A stretch of DNA of 64,000 bases, from positions 124,001 through 188,000 of the forward strand of contig JAHLKI010000031.1 of the NCBI GenBank assembly GCA_025602905.1. The letters run 5' to 3'. Source of the DNA: Phlyctochytrium arcticum (taxonomy: Eukaryota; Chytridiomycota; Chytridiomycetes; Chytridiales; Chytridiaceae). Both the position numbers and the translations under genes were made by a program. Of this stretch, positions 48,786 through 61,643 are shown in pieces; the stretch's first letter is position 1, and each line of letters opens with the position of its first letter. Under the pieces are notes generated by a model, which saw only the letters and a program-made list of their open reading frames with translations, made no database searches and was not told the DNA's origin.

Positions 48786-49764
48786 TCAAGACGCATTGGC
48801 GAAATGAGCGGCTAGCGCTTGCAATTGTTGCGGTGTAAGGGCTAGTTGAGCTTGATCTGTGGCATTCTGGGGTATCTGCTCATTCTGTGGTTGAAGGAGC
48901 TGCTGCTGGTGTGAGTGAAGCTGTTGCTGGTGTTGCTGGTGCTGCTGATGTTGTTGCTGTTGCTGATGAAGATGTTGTGATGATGTGGGTGCAGATGAGT
49001 TGGATTGTGACTGGTGCTGATGGCGTGGTTGCTGGATTTGCTGCTGTGATTGCTGAATTTGCTGGGAATGGTCAGAGGTGCTACTCGATGAATGAGAGTG
49101 ATCTATGACTGCGGCCGCGGCTTGTTGTTGAAGGATCTGCTGCTGCTGATATAAACCAAATGCCAAAGCGACTTGATTGATCATGTCCTGATTTGCAGCT
49201 GTTTGATCAGACTCATCAACAGACGTTGTCCCCGAGTCCGCATGGCTGGAAGCATCCAACAACTTGGAGGCAGGTATCGAGTTGGCGCGATCCATTTTCA
49301 TCGACTAGTGATGTTTCGTCCGATGAATTTCATACTTCGGTATGATGTTTCCAAACACTTGTCTTACCTGTCGATATCGATGCAAGTATGCCTTCATTGT
49401 TTGGCAATAATTATCAAATCCCAATGATTGCATAGCCCACAAGATGTCTTCCCCGTTGATGGTCTTTCGTTTCTCACTGATGCACCGATCCGTGGCTATT
49501 GTCGGCATGTTTCAGGCCCCAGCCTTCAGCACAATAGAGTTTGGCAGTCTTACCTTCAGAGGTGATGAAGGAAATGAACTCGCTGACGCACTCCATAATG
49601 CAATCCTTTGCTTCCTTTGCAATCTTTGAGTTCTCGGGGAGAGCGCGCTTCATGAGGCGCGCGACATTGGCTACCGGTAAAAACCGATCTTGCTCGCGGA
49701 AATCGTCGTTGTCCGACCCTGCCCCGCCATCATGCGATGAGCCTGCTCCGCTATCTGGCATCAC
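48786..49764 (-). CDS. HAP3: NF-Y subunit B / HAP3 CCAAT-binding factor with Gln/His-rich tail
   Basis: Three exons (49764-49554, 49495-49368, 49304-48786) give 285 residues. The histone-fold core is nearly canonical: [60 protein letters not shown] and [10 protein letters not shown]. It binds CCAAT boxes as a trimer with NF-YA and NF-YC in the nucleus. The C-terminal half is a long low-complexity region dominated by Gln with His and Ser, typical of a transactivation segment but unusually placed in the B subunit (yeast Hap3 is short). An extra Met precedes the chosen N-terminus (MMPDSGAG). DPH6 lies downstream in coordinates on the same strand. Confidence 0.95.
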
Positions 49765-50141
49765 TCTTCTGTTGCGTCTCTGCAGACTCTTTCTGGTCTG
49801 ATTTTGGTAACGACGCCAACCAGTTTGCCCTGTTTGCCACTGCTCCTAGCCGTCGACAGGAAATTGCAACACAGATATAAAGTGTCCGCCCGGAGTCTCT
49901 TGGTGGCAGCCCCGTATTCCTAAGTTGGAGAGCTCAGCCGAGCTTTTGTGTTTGTCGGTTGTATGAGATTCAAGTCTTTCAACAATCCTCTGGTTGCCGA
50001 ACTCCCGCCAACGTCTCATATATCGAATGTCAACCGGTCACGTGCAGTTCCTCCTGTGACAGCTGTCAAAATTCTCACGCTAAAAACTGTAATGGTTTGC
50101 CTAGGAATAACGAATACAAATTAACGCGCCATGGGGTCTTT

Positions 50142-52549
50142 TTACGCGGATTTATCCATGATAGTAGTTATTCTGCCCAAGGTAGACTCTAGTAGCTCCA
50201 TATCCAACATTAATTGACGCAGCTCCTGCGGGAAGTGCAGCAAGTTCAATTTGTCGCTCATCTTAATCCAACCATACATCAAAACTGACCTGCTCATCGC
50301 TGGACTCATCAGGTTGTAGAGCCTGATGATCGCTTTGCATTTCAGCTCGTAGGCGGCTCGTCCTTTCCATGAGCTCACGCACGAACCCTTGGGTTTTCTC
50401 GATGTTGAAATTGTCCCAAAGCCCAGTCTTTGGTGCAAAAGTAAGTTAGAAATACTTTGTTAGGCTTCAGCATATGTTACCTGATTTACTTCAGGCTTAT
50501 CCCGGAGTAACATGTACAACAACAAGTTCGCCACGTGCATTAGAAGCGGGTATTTACTGAGGAACAACTCGTCATCATTCAGTACACTCTTTCGGCTATC
50601 AATTATATGTCGATAGACAGGAGACTGTAGGTCGAGTAGGATGGCCATGAAAGTGTTTGACGCGAGGCGACCGGAAAAGATAGAGGGCTGAGATATCATA
50701 AGCTAAGGGTTCAATTGAGCTCCCAACAAACCCGTTTGTACACACCTTCTCTTTTGGATCCCAGTGGGTATGTATGTTGTCCTTTAGAATTGCGAGTGCG
50801 GCGACTTGCACACTAACCACGGGCGACTGGGTCAAAAGATGAATCAAGATCCCGCTCCGACCATTCTCATCAACGATATTCAGTAGTTGTTTGAAATCTC
50901 CAAAACATCGCTTCCTGTTCATATGGTCTGGGGTACTGGCCATGAACGTTACCAGATTCTACGCAAATGTTAGAATTGCCTTGGTGAAAGACCCGAACCT
51001 GTACCCTTTGCCCACCTCAATCGTATTATGGCAGGACGACTTGTCGGATTCCGTGCACGTGTAAGTCAAATCCCCAACTTGCAAAAGAGACAAGCAACAT
51101 TCAAGTAACACCAAGCCCCTGCTTCGAACAGTTGCAGTTTCTTCTTCGGATCTTAAAGCAAAAGTAATTAGAATCCCTCACATAGCCTTCCGAAAGGCAG
51201 TAGCTTTACTGTAATAAAAGTTGGTTTATAATTGGCTCAAGTGGCCGAAAGACTTCCACCCCGCTCGCACCACCATACGTGGTGGCTTTGTCGTTGGGGT
51301 GTGCATTTTCCAATAAAATTGACAGAAAGATACTGGCACCGGTCGTTGACAGCTGGCCATCTCCTGAAAATGACCCCAAAAGTCAGAAAATTGAAAGACG
51401 CAGAAGTTTTCAGCTTCGTGGGCTCACCGGATCTTGCCATGAGAATATCATCATATGTCGTAGAATATGACAGTGGTATTCTGTCGGCCGAATCCTATCG
51501 CAAAGCGGCATTAAACATGGACAGGCAGACAACATGCTGGATACTCATACCTTGAGCAAACTGCCAATTTCTGTACAGTCTTCATCATCGCATAATCCAA
51601 GGATATTGACTGAAAGCGAATACACAAAGCGCCGAAAAAAAGCATTTTGGGCGCTGTGCTCTGCATTTTCTACACTCGTCTGGCCATTGATTACTTGGCT
51701 GCGCAATTGGATCACGCATGTTCCTACCTTCCTAGACTCCTCGCCCGCCTCTAAAAGGACATTGAGTGTCACCAAAAAGAAACCGGCGATACGCCGCATA
51801 CTTAGAACGGAAATCATATACACATCAGTCCTATGTCACGTTCCTCGTGTAGGCCATGCGCACCTTCTTTTTGTTGACGGTAATATTTGCATTCCACGTT
51901 CAAGCGTCGGAAAAGCTGTTTCCAGGAATATGGATAATTTCTTCGGGCGCATTCGAGATAAAGCTACATATACCTCCTTTAGCATCAGACTCGGCGATAA
52001 TGGGCAGAGTTTACTGACCAAGTGCCCATATTGATAGTAACTCCAGGTATATCTCGGCTTGATCTAATTGGTTGACTTCGAATGTCATCCTCCCCATTTC
52101 TTCAAGAGCAAACATTTGGATTTCTTTTGCATTTCCGTTATTTGTTAGGGATTCCAGAACATGCCGAATCATGACATTCATTCCGGTGGGAGGATATGTA
52201 CCAGTTTCATCATCAGCTGTCAAATGAGAGATGACAATTTTGATGAAATCCCAGCTGTAAACTGCTAAAAACTCCTAAACAAATGGAGTTCACTTTCTCG
52301 AGTTTAATAAGAGACTAATCCCTTTCTTACTGTGGCAGCCGGGGGTGTGGGATTTCTCATCCATCGAGATAAATCGGCCAGCATAGTGACCACGTCAGCA
52401 CCTTCCGCATCCTTGAAACAGTCCAAAATCTGCGAAGCGACGATGTCGTCTATTGGCTGCGGAGATATTAATTGGTGTGCTACAAGCGCCTACAACTGTA
52501 GTGGAAGTACCGTTTGGAGATCACGGAGCTTTTGCTCGAGCTCGAACAT
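50142..52549 (-). CDS. Glomulin/ALF4/YBP1-like helical-repeat protein (tentative)
   Basis: A chain of coding-like segments runs from Met 52549 (MFELEQKLRDLQ) to a stop at 50142. Segments include DADVVTMLADLSRWMRNP-like helices, EIQMFALEEMGRMTF, EVYVALSRMRPKKLSIFLET-like text, LLTQSPVVSVQVAALAILKD, YPLLMHVANLLLYMLLRDK and YELKCKAIIRLYNLMSP. The all-helical, leucine-rich character and the FLETAFPTLE segment suggest the PF08568 glomulin/ALF4/YBP group, but I am not certain. A TAG at 52490-52492 interrupts the first exon in frame. A 21-nt intron with GT...TAG ends (52510-52490) would remove it. Several internal exon joins remain unresolved. Confidence 0.45.
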
Positions 52550-52749
52550 CGTCAAAATAGCGTTTGTTTATAATCGAACGCGATCAAAACCAAGTTCAAT
52601 TTCAACCTCAGGTCATTCAAACTTATGATCACCAAGACTAAGACCTAGTGTGACAAATATACTCTATGTACATAACTAAATACTCTCCCTATTCCAATAA
52701 ATACCTACAAGCGTATGAGTAAATTTTCATGAGTCAGTCAAATCATTGC

Positions 52750-53773
52750 TCACATGTAAACCCCGAAGAGAGATGGTGGGAAGCCTTTCTGCTTCTCCTT
52801 TTTTACAATTCGCAATCCAGCCCTGGCAAAGAGGTCTTCTAAAACATCAACAGGACTAAATCCCATGGTTAGTGAGTGCAATCCTGTGGCGAGGAAAGCG
52901 CTGTTACGTACCGCGTGACGGAGCTATCCTCGTTGTCAACCTCTACAACTTTAGATGAGACGTTCTCCTTTACACCGATCAATCCATTGGGTTTCAGTCC
53001 GAGCTTGCAGCGTTTGAAGTAGGCAACAAAATCATCTATGCATAGTGTTTTAGTCTTCAACGATCAGGTGGGTGACAAGGGTGCCTACCGTCCGTAAGGT
53101 GGCCCAGCACCCATTGTGTCCAGATCAAGTCATACTTATTGGCCTGTTGCAAATCCCGAGTATCAGCAGTCGTTCTTCATTGAATCGAGTGCAGCGCCTC
53201 TTACCTCTGGCTGGAAATCTTGCAAGCCCTGAGCAAAGAAATTTCCCACTCGTCCTTTGTATTCTTCTCCCAAGAATGACTCCTTTGCCTCTTCTAGAAA
53301 TTTGGGGTTTTGCTCCACCTATCGTCACCACAGAGCTTGAGAACACATTCTCTCAGTGTGGGAAAGCATACAGAACTGACCAGATCCACCTTCTCGAAAA
53401 TCTTTAGCAGAAAATTCTTGGATACACGACCGATTCCAGCCCCGCAATCTATCAAATTGAAACCAAATGTTAAATTACTGATATACGCTGACCCCATGAT
53501 TTGCCCAAATTGAAAAGTTGCCTTACCACAAGCATAAGCTGAGCCTATCCGAGCTTCGCCCGTACTTGATCTTGTTGCGTTCTTGCCGTTGACATATGGG
53601 TTTATAAAACGAGCCGAAGCACGGCAGTCCAGCTCCGTCAAACGGCCAAATCCACCCAGCATTCCCTCCACCGTCGGCTCCACATCCCCCCAATAGTCTG
53701 CTGCATCGGTGTACCAGGTGGGCCCTCCGACCGGCTTTCCGTTGTCGTCTTCTTTGATCTCGTCCTCGGTCAT
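52750..53773 (-). CDS. Alpha-N-terminal protein methyltransferase (NTMT1 / TAE1-like)
   Basis: A multi-exon gene with start Met 53773 and stop at 52750. The first exon reads GGPTWYTDAADYWGDVEPTV then EGMLGGFGRLTELDCRASARF, the NTMT (METTL11A) signature. The next exon gives the SAM-binding DCGAGIGRVSKNFLLKIF. Further exons carry LIWTQWVLGHLTD and FKRCKLGLKPNGLIGVKENV, and the last ends FPPSLFGVYM. The family methylates the alpha-amino group of proteins starting X-Pro-Lys after Met removal, such as ribosomal proteins. It is divergent from ETF-alpha, with 198 bp between starts. Confidence 0.9.
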
Positions 53774-53971
53774 TTCGAGAGATCACCATCGAGTGCTGCG
53801 CAGGCAGCCGGCCCGTTCCGCCGCCACAACGTGGTTTCAGTGGCAACAGTGAATTATCCCGGCCGGTCCCGTCCCCCAGACTCTGTTCTGAATCGCAAGT
53901 TTCGTTCATGGCCATTAGCGCTCATTGCGAGGACGAAATCTTACGGTGATCCCATTAGTACTTGCTCAACC
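53774..53971. promoter_or_regulatory. Shared intergenic region of divergent NTMT1-like and ETFA genes
   Basis: The 198 bp separate start codons at 53773 (minus) and 53972 (plus). The open frames on both strands here are shadows without recognisable content, and both promoters must overlap in this interval. Confidence 0.4.
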
Positions 53972-55325
53972 ATGTTCAGCCGATCTCTCTTGAGCACTCG
54001 CAGCCGCCTGGTTACCGCGGGTCTCGCTAGCTTGGTAAGTAAGACTGTCAAATCTTGCTAAGAGTCGGGGACCGACAGACAGTTTTCACAGTGGAACAGA
54101 GACTAATACTTTATTGCTATATAGCCACGCTCCCAGTTCTCCCAGCGCTATGCAAGCACCCTTCTTGTAGTGGAGCACAAGGACAACAAGGTCGCGTCCG
54201 CTACCCTCAATGCCATCACTGCTGCGACCAAGATTGGTGGAGACGTGACTGCTCTGGTAGCTGGAAATGCCCCCGACGCAGTAGTCAAGATCATTAGCGG
54301 GATCCAAGGAATTTCAAAAGTCCTTGTCGCAAAGCACGAGGCTTACGCTCACAACATTGCTGACTCTCTGGCCCCATTGATTGTTGCTGCAACCAAAGCT
54401 GGAAAGTTCTCCCACGTTGTTGCTGGCCACACTGCCTTTGGCAAGAATGTCATTCCCCGAGCGGCTGCTTTACTTGACGTCAACCAAGTCTCTGACATTA
54501 CCAGCGTTGAGAGCGAAGATACCTTTGTGCGTCCCATCTACGCAGGTCGGTCCCAAACATGGAGTGTGACGGGGGAAGTCATGGTTTAACACCCATATAG
54601 GAAATGCCATTGCAACCGTAAAGTCAAAGGACCCCATCAAGGTGATTACCGTCCGTGCGACCGCTTTCCCTGCTGCTACGTCTGGCGGTTCCGCATCATC
54701 AGATGCTGCCCCATCGGCTGACACCACCAGTACGTTTGTCTCTGAATGCCCACAAATTGAATTGGATTATTCATCATCATCATCATTATAGGTGCAACCC
54801 AGTGGGTCAGTGAGGAGATTGCCAAAAGCGACCGCCCAGAGGTTGCAAATGCCAAGATTGTCATTGGTGGTGGACGTGGTATGAAGAGTGGCGAGAACTT
54901 CAAGATTCTCTACGACTTGGCTGACAAACTCGGTGCTGCCGGTAAGTCTCTTGGGTCGATTCAATTATTGTTCACGCCTTATCTGACGTTTTTTCCACAG
55001 TCGGTGCATCCCGTGCTGCTGTCGATGCCGGATTCGTTGCCAACGACTTGCAGATTGGCCAGACGGGAAAGATTATCGCTCCCGAGCTTTACATTGCTGT
55101 TGGAATTTCAGGCGCTATCCAGCATTTGGCTGGAATGAAGGACTCAAAGTGCATTGTAGCCATCAACAAGGATGCTGAAGCACCAATTTTCCAAGTATCT
55201 GACTACGGCCTGGTTGCCGATCTTTTCAAGGTAAGGCTTTGTTTGTTCCAGATTACTTTTCTGAAAATTGACACTTTTCTCTTCCTTAGGCGGTTCCCGA
55301 GCTCACTGAGAAAGTTGGCAAATAG
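53972..55325 (+). CDS. AIM45: Electron transfer flavoprotein alpha subunit, mitochondrial
   Basis: Six exons (53972-54034, 54125-54545, 54601-54729, 54792-54941, 55001-55230, 55290-55325) give 342 residues. The N-terminal [18 protein letters not shown] is a mitochondrial presequence. The ETF alpha N-domain ([30 protein letters not shown]) precedes the FAD domain, whose signature [47 protein letters not shown] and [14 protein letters not shown] bind FAD. It passes electrons from acyl-CoA and amino-acid dehydrogenases to ETF-QO. The last coding exon is 36 nt. Confidence 0.96.
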
Positions 55326-55555
55326 ATTGCACTCCTTCATACTTCATATCCATACATTACTTTTACCCTCGAATACATCACCAGCATCGACTTGAGTCAT
55401 TCCTGCGGTCCCTTGTGCCGCTCTGCTCTGGAGTTTTTTGTCTTTGCTCACAGACTCATTATGCATCAATGACTCGTGGCTGGTTTAATTTGCAACAGCT
55501 CTATCCAAAAAAATCTATATAAAATGATGGCGCTATCTAGACTCCCATGTTGCAG

Positions 55556-57470
55556 CTACATGCTTATCTCTTTTGCGGCTTCGCTCCCGGTTGTAGGTCC
55601 ATTCAATTGCGCACGTAGGTGTCTTACTCCCAAGCGCAAGGCCGCAACTTGATCTTTGATGTCACCTGAAACCCATGCCGCCCGTGACCATGAGCTCCGA
55701 TATAGTTTGACGTTATGGCGGAACTCTTTCAGCTCAATCCCAATGATGGCCAAATCTTCCGATAACCTGTTGTTATCGCAATCATCAGAACATGCCACAC
55801 CTTACAAAATTCGATCACACGTACCCAATAGTCTTACTGTCTATCGCATTCCAGACATCTACATCTTCTTTCAATTGACGAGACTGCGTTCGGCTCAGTT
55901 TCGATAAGGAAAACAAGCCTCCCCAAACACCCTGAGCCTCGTGGTCTATTGTCCATGTTCGTTTTTGGTCAGCCAGGAGCTTTAATACCCGATCGACACT
56001 ATTGCGAGTTTTCTTTGTTCGTTCTGCTGCGTCGACTGCCGTCACTTGCAGTCGTTTCAGCATATCATCGGTGGATTGCAGCACTTGATCGAATAGCTCC
56101 TCCAATTCCACCACCTCTTTCGTTCCAGTCAGTGTAGCCTCCAGGGCGCTCTCTATTCGCTCGAATTGCGTAACCATGTCCACCAATGCGTATTCTGCGT
56201 CACCCCGCAGTTCAATCAGAGATTCGGTAGTATGATCCAACTTTTCAGATACAGATTTGAGGCCATCGGCCAATTCTTCTTTGTTGGTCAAGTTTGTCTG
56301 AGCGGCCACGGCCCATTGGAGATTGTGAATATTGGCAGATCGGACGGCCAGACTTCTTGGGTCAGGCAATTGTTGTGTACGGGTCATCAACTATTGCACA
56401 AGTCAGTTGAAGAAGTTTTGCATTCGTCCGTTTTGCGAGTGTTACCTGTTTCCCCTGATCTAATGTGCCAATAGTGGCCTTTGTAATGAGTACAATCTTC
56501 TTTTCCCGCTCCAGTTTCTTGGACTCCGCTTCTTTTCTGCATGTCGAGGGAGTAATGTAGTCTCCTCCGGATTTGCACCAAAACTCCGGGATGGGTATCT
56601 CGGAAATCCCACGTCCACATAGCACCATCGTGACTGGATTGCCCACTTGTCCATCATGGCAGAATGGGAATGTGAATGACAAAGCTGATTGAGCTTTAAT
56701 GTATATGAAGCTGCATCATACATTTAGTATCTACCTCCAGGCATGAGCATCCATATTCTTACCTCAACAAAATTAGGAAAACTCCGGCCACGACAAGATA
56801 TGGTGCAAGTACGGACAAGACTCCCAAAAACAGGCGGAATGCCGCTCCAAAAATGAGGTTGAAAGTAGTAAAGACGATATTCCCAGACGCGGAAAGCACA
56901 CTTTGTTGAGGTTTTGACGGTATCACTTGTTCTGAGTTTCTCTCGGTCCGAATCTTCCTACAATTCCAACCTTAGTAATGCCATGCCCGCCGAGGCCCCA
57001 GGGCCACTTACCTTTCGGACACTGGTGTATTGCTGCGGCCTGCTTTGGGAGAGGCCCTACTTTTCCTAGAGGTCATATTTTTCCGCATTTTCTTGGCGGT
57101 TCGACTTTGGCATTTTCGGAGCTCCAAACTCAGGAAGTGTGACGTACAAACCGCTGCGCAGATTGCGCAGCTCACATTTCCCACTAGATACATGCGATAG
57201 GCTAAAGGTACTATTGAACTACCAATACATCATATATACAAATACAAACCCAACCGTGATTTCATGAAGGAGACGTATATACATAGGTTGGCTTGGTGTT
57301 TGGCCCTTACCTTGGTTGACAATCACCAGATCATCCGCATCAAAGGCTACTTTCACGAGAGAGGGGATGTGTACCCCCAAGTTGCCGCCGCAGTGTTTAC
57401 TCAGTTTTGGAAACACTCCCCGGGGGCTATTTTCCACTTGAATTTTTCGTAGAAATTGATTGTCCGATCA
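55556..57470 (-). CDS. Unrecognised membrane protein with cysteines and a coiled-coil domain
   Basis: Minus-strand exons read continuously from about 57455 to a stop at 55556. An upstream exon has GVFPKLSKHCGGNLGVHIPSL-like text and FDADDLVIVNQ. The next has a membrane-like VGNVSCAICAAVCTSHFLSL and a Lys/Arg-rich stretch. One or two hydrophobic helices follow (FNLIFGAAFRLFLGVLSVLA, PYLVVAGVFLILL). Then comes a Cys-containing region (FTFPFCHDGQVGNPVT; PEFWCKSGGDYITPSTC) and a long coiled coil (LADGLKSVSEKLDHTTESLI). The family was not recognised. The true 5' end is uncertain, because the first exon lacks an obvious ATG. Confidence 0.5.
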
Positions 57471-57631
57471 AAAGTCTGATGTACTCTGACTGTCTCAATT
57501 TGAGAATTTGTGCTGCTTCTCGAGCTAGTAGCTCGGCTGTGCGGTGACTGTGTCCGGCATGGGGCCGTCCGTCTTACGGCACAACGCGGGACGGTATTGA
57601 CGTTTGCAGTGTGTCAAGATGGTTCCCATCG

Positions 57632-60600
57632 TCAGGCCGCGTCGATTGGTTGCACGATTGCATTGAAAAGTCCATTCAGTAGCGCATCAAGAAGGCCATA
57701 TAGAAAACTCTTGTTTAACGTCTCATCTTGTAACATATTGAACACCTCTCGTATGCCCTCGCCGGTTGCCTGTTCGCCAAGAATTCGAGAAAAAACATCT
57801 GGGATTTCGGGAGATAAGTTTGCTATGCAAGAATTGAAAATGCTTTCGGACGAACCAGGCCATGCCGCTACCACATTGCGTAGAGCCGCCTCACGCAATT
57901 CTCGCTTGCCGGTCTGCGCAGCACCTTCTTGATTTTGGACAGACCAAGAAGAGAAAGCTCCTGAGCCAGGTTTCAGGCCCTTGATGTGATCCAAAAGCGA
58001 GAATAGGCGATATGTCACATTTGACGGCTGCACATAGGCAGACATGAAGTCGCTCAGTTGGCTGTGACAAAAGACTTCAGGTCAAGCACAGCCGCTTCCG
58101 ATTTTTCCGATTTTAGATCTACGCACCTATCCAGACTGCCCCGTCCGCCAAGGAGCTCTTTCGCGATTGCGCCTGCTGCGGTCCTTTTCGAGAACAGAGA
58201 CTGCTCTTTGAATTCAAAAACTTCAAGCAACAGTCCAATCAGAGGATCCGCCACTGCCTCCGCAGAGTTATGACCGCCTTCCGGTTCTCCAAAGTGGCCC
58301 ATGGCACTGTCCTGCGCGTCAGCCCAAATCTCATCGCCGCTGGAGTCTGTGGCTTCGTCACTTGAGTCAAACCAATCGGCTTCTTCCCTTTCAGAACCCT
58401 CTGTCGAGTGGTCACTCGCTTGAAGAAATGTCTCGTCCGTCTTCGATGCCGTGCCGGAGGGGCAAATATGGCTAAGTGGTTGCCGGCTCGCACGTCGGCC
58501 ATCAGCATTCCTTATTGTTTTCATATGCTCGCGATGTCGGTCGAATGTAGAAGAAAGGAACGATCGCAGTTCAGGAGATGCTGCAATGGCTTCGTGATCT
58601 ACCAAACGCTGATGCGCTTAATTCAGCTAAAAAGTTGAAAGTCTCAGCAACCAGTGTTTTCACACCTGCAAATATTTTCCCAGAAGCTTCATCCGCGCCT
58701 GTTTTAGTTCGTGCCGTCCTTTCAGGAAGCCTAGCACCTTTCCCGGAAGCTCGTATTCATTCACCACGGGGAATCGCTTGCACAATGTACGATGAAGAGC
58801 ATGAAAGTCACTGCAGAACGCGGTCAGTGAGTATTCGCGTAATTAGTTGTGAAACATTGGCAACCTGTAGCGGCGCTTCACGGTCCAGCCACTTTCCCCG
58901 TTCTTCCTTATTTGGATCACATAAAAGGTGGATTTCTTTAGGGAGTCATGAGGCGTCTTGTTGTCTGGTCCATCGATTGCTGCTTCAATATGCACGACGC
59001 ATTGTCCGGGAATGATAGCGTCCTTTTGTTCCTGTAATTCGCATTTTGCCTGCTCTTTACTGATGTCGCCTATCTCCTGCCGAATGCGATCTTTAACCCG
59101 AAGAATGATTTTGTATCGTGCACGCGTGAGTTTGTCCGGCGGGACCGGCTGAGTGGCATCATGTAGCGTGTTTAGAAATTGGAGCTGCGCGATTGCCGAT
59201 TCCATACGCTCCTGCAGCAACTGCACTTTTGCGGTATTATAAAGCAGCTCCCCGGGACCGTGAACGTCCAAATCAGCAATTTCGCTTTCCAAGTCATTTT
59301 TGGAGCGTTCGAAAATACTCGTTGCGGCCTGCTTCGAGAGTTGTGAACCCGGGGCAGACTTTTTGCGGTAGAACTCTCGGCGCCCCATGGCATCGTCAGA
59401 GTTATTCTGCTGAAGCATTCGATATGCCGCAGAGTCTAATTCTCGATCCAAAAGTAGATGAATGGATCCTTTGCTACTTTCTTTCGGTAGGTTTGAGCTT
59501 TCCCAAGTAACAGCATCCTCATCACTTGCCAAGGACTTTTCCAGCACATTATCCAGCTGCAACTTGTCGTGCTCGCTACGCCATTTGAAAAAATAGTCTG
59601 ACTGTTGGAAGTCTCGAAAGGCGGATTGCAATTCTTCGTAAATGATCTCTTGTGCCCGAATGACGCTTTCCAGGCACTTTGTGGATTTACTGGACTCAAA
59701 GCCCCCTCCCATTCCATCTCCAAATTGGCGGATGTCGGCCAGAATGGACGCGTCTTCAATAGTGAGACGAGGACTAATGAATGTCGAGAAGAATTCTTCG
59801 TATATTCGGGTCGCCTCCTTCCGTAATCGGGCTTCGACCCCGATGATTTCACCTTCAAGTTCCAATGACTGGGCAGTTAAACGTGCCCAAAGCTCACTAT
59901 TCAATGCGACCGTTTCTTGTTAATGCCATGATAATTTGAACAACAGTAGGAGGACTTACCGATAGGTTTCAGCTGCAGTCCAAAATCGTACTTTGATAAA
60001 CCCGATACCCCTTTCTTCGAGAAAATCAGCAAAATAAATCATTCCATCATCCGCAGACCCAGTGTGGCCTCCTTCCGCATATTCATTGAGCAGTTCTTGT
60101 AAGGAAAAGTCCTTTCCTTTTTCGTGCGACGAAAATACTGGTTCTCCGACCGGGTCTCGCTAAAAAAAAGCACATGAACATAAATTTGTAAGTGTACAAA
60201 TCTCAAACTTACGTGTCGATTACTTGTTTGAATAGACAGCATAGCTATTCGTTTATCGAGTTTCTTTTGCAGAGATTTGAGGCCTTTGTTGTATCTTTTA
60301 AGAATATCGGGATGCTCATCGGCATGGATACGTTTTGTGGTGAGACGGCGCAATTCATTTCGAATCTGCGTTCGCATCGCCAAAGCATCCATAATTGTAC
60401 ATGACTTTTTGATGTAGATGGCCAGACTTTCCAGGTATCTCCATTTTTGCATTATGGAAAAGTCCCACGATCGTCGGGTACTCGAGTGCATGAATATGGG
60501 AGGAAAGAGAGTGAAGTGCGCGTTCAGCATACGGCGGATTTGTTCCGCGCCTTGTAAAGCAACATGAAGTACTTGCGCCTAGTAAAGTTCGTGTCAGACC

Positions 60601-61643
60601 TGGCTCTCACCCCTTCACAAAGTAGACAAACTCACTTTACGATTAAGATAGGAATTGATGTAGTTGGGATTACTGAGAAGCTGCATTGCTGGAAGCATTA
60701 TCTTGGACATGATGCCTTCTCTCACTAATCCGCGTATGACTTTTGAAGGAGTGAATGTATCATTCGTCATCCCAGTTCTTCCACTTGTCCTTTTCAAGAA
60801 ACCCGATTGACTCATATCTTCCTCTAACAAGGTCCAAAGACGGTCCACATAGCGTCGTAGCCATTTGCTTTCACTAGTTTTCCCACCACTCAGAGCATTA
60901 TGCAGTTGGCCGGTGCCCGTCATTCGCCGTACAATCAATTGATTTGTAGTATCAATATCATCTGACTCTTTTGCCCCATCGTCAGTCGAACTCTCCGACA
61001 TCATATCCAAAAAATGACCATGTTCCTTCATTGCATTGAGACCACGCGCGATGCCCCTTTCCCTTTTCACATGCTCGGATAACAGCTTGAGACGAGTTTG
61101 TCGTACGCATTTAACATGCTCGCGGAATTTCTGGACAAATCGCGAATACAATGCCAGCTCGACATGGTTGTGCGACTTATCCCGGTACCAGGCCGAAATC
61201 CTGCTAGCAGCTAAGAAACTAATGTTCTGGAAAAGTGACTTGAGCTCGGCAGAGGGACCCTCTACCGATTCAACCTCTTGAAAGTCAGTCCCACGGTCAG
61301 AAGAAACGTTGATGCGTTTTGATGTCCCAAGTGAAATTTCGAAAAGAGCCGACCATAAGGCCTCAAATACTTGATACAGGCTCTCTTCCAGTTGCCCATC
61401 AATCGCAGGGGTCACACTAATCACTTCAGGAATAGCGCTTTCACCATGCTTGCTGTTTACGTCAATGCGGGGTGGGGAATATGAGACTCGTCTTGGATCG
61501 CTGTCTACCCATAGTTTCCAAGATCCCGCCGCAAAGCTCAAAAGAAAAACGAGACCAAATAACGATAGGATCGGGAGTAGGTATGAAAGGTATGGGTAAA
61601 TGAGGAGGACCGAAGCCAGTGCCTGGATGGCACCTAGCATCAT
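57632..61643 (-). CDS. PXA-PX-Nexin_C sorting nexin (SNX13/14/25, MDM1-like)
   Basis: A very large gene read from Met 61643 to a stop at 57632 through several introns. The N-terminus has a hydrophobic hairpin (YPYLSYLLPILSLFGLVFLL). A PXA-like region with the AASRISAWYRDKSHNHV and SRFVQKFREHVK segments follows, then a middle domain with helical and possible RGS-like stretches (RIYEEFFSTFISPRL, IIYEELQSAFRDFQQSDYFF). The PX domain (CVVHIEAAIDG, STFYVIQIRKNGESGWTVKR, RFPVVNEYELPGK, DHEAIAASPELRSFLS) precedes an acidic linker and a C-terminal Nexin_C domain (LLLEVFEFKEQSLFSKRTAA; LNKSFLYGLLDALLNGLF). Members sit at ER-vacuole or ER-lipid-droplet contacts. Exact borders between RGS-like and PX exons were not fully checked. 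Confidence 0.85.

Noticed and set aside
48887..49108. Plus-strand Val/Ala-rich ORF opposite NF-YB
   Set aside because: It is the complement of the glutamine-rich tract of NF-YB exon 3.
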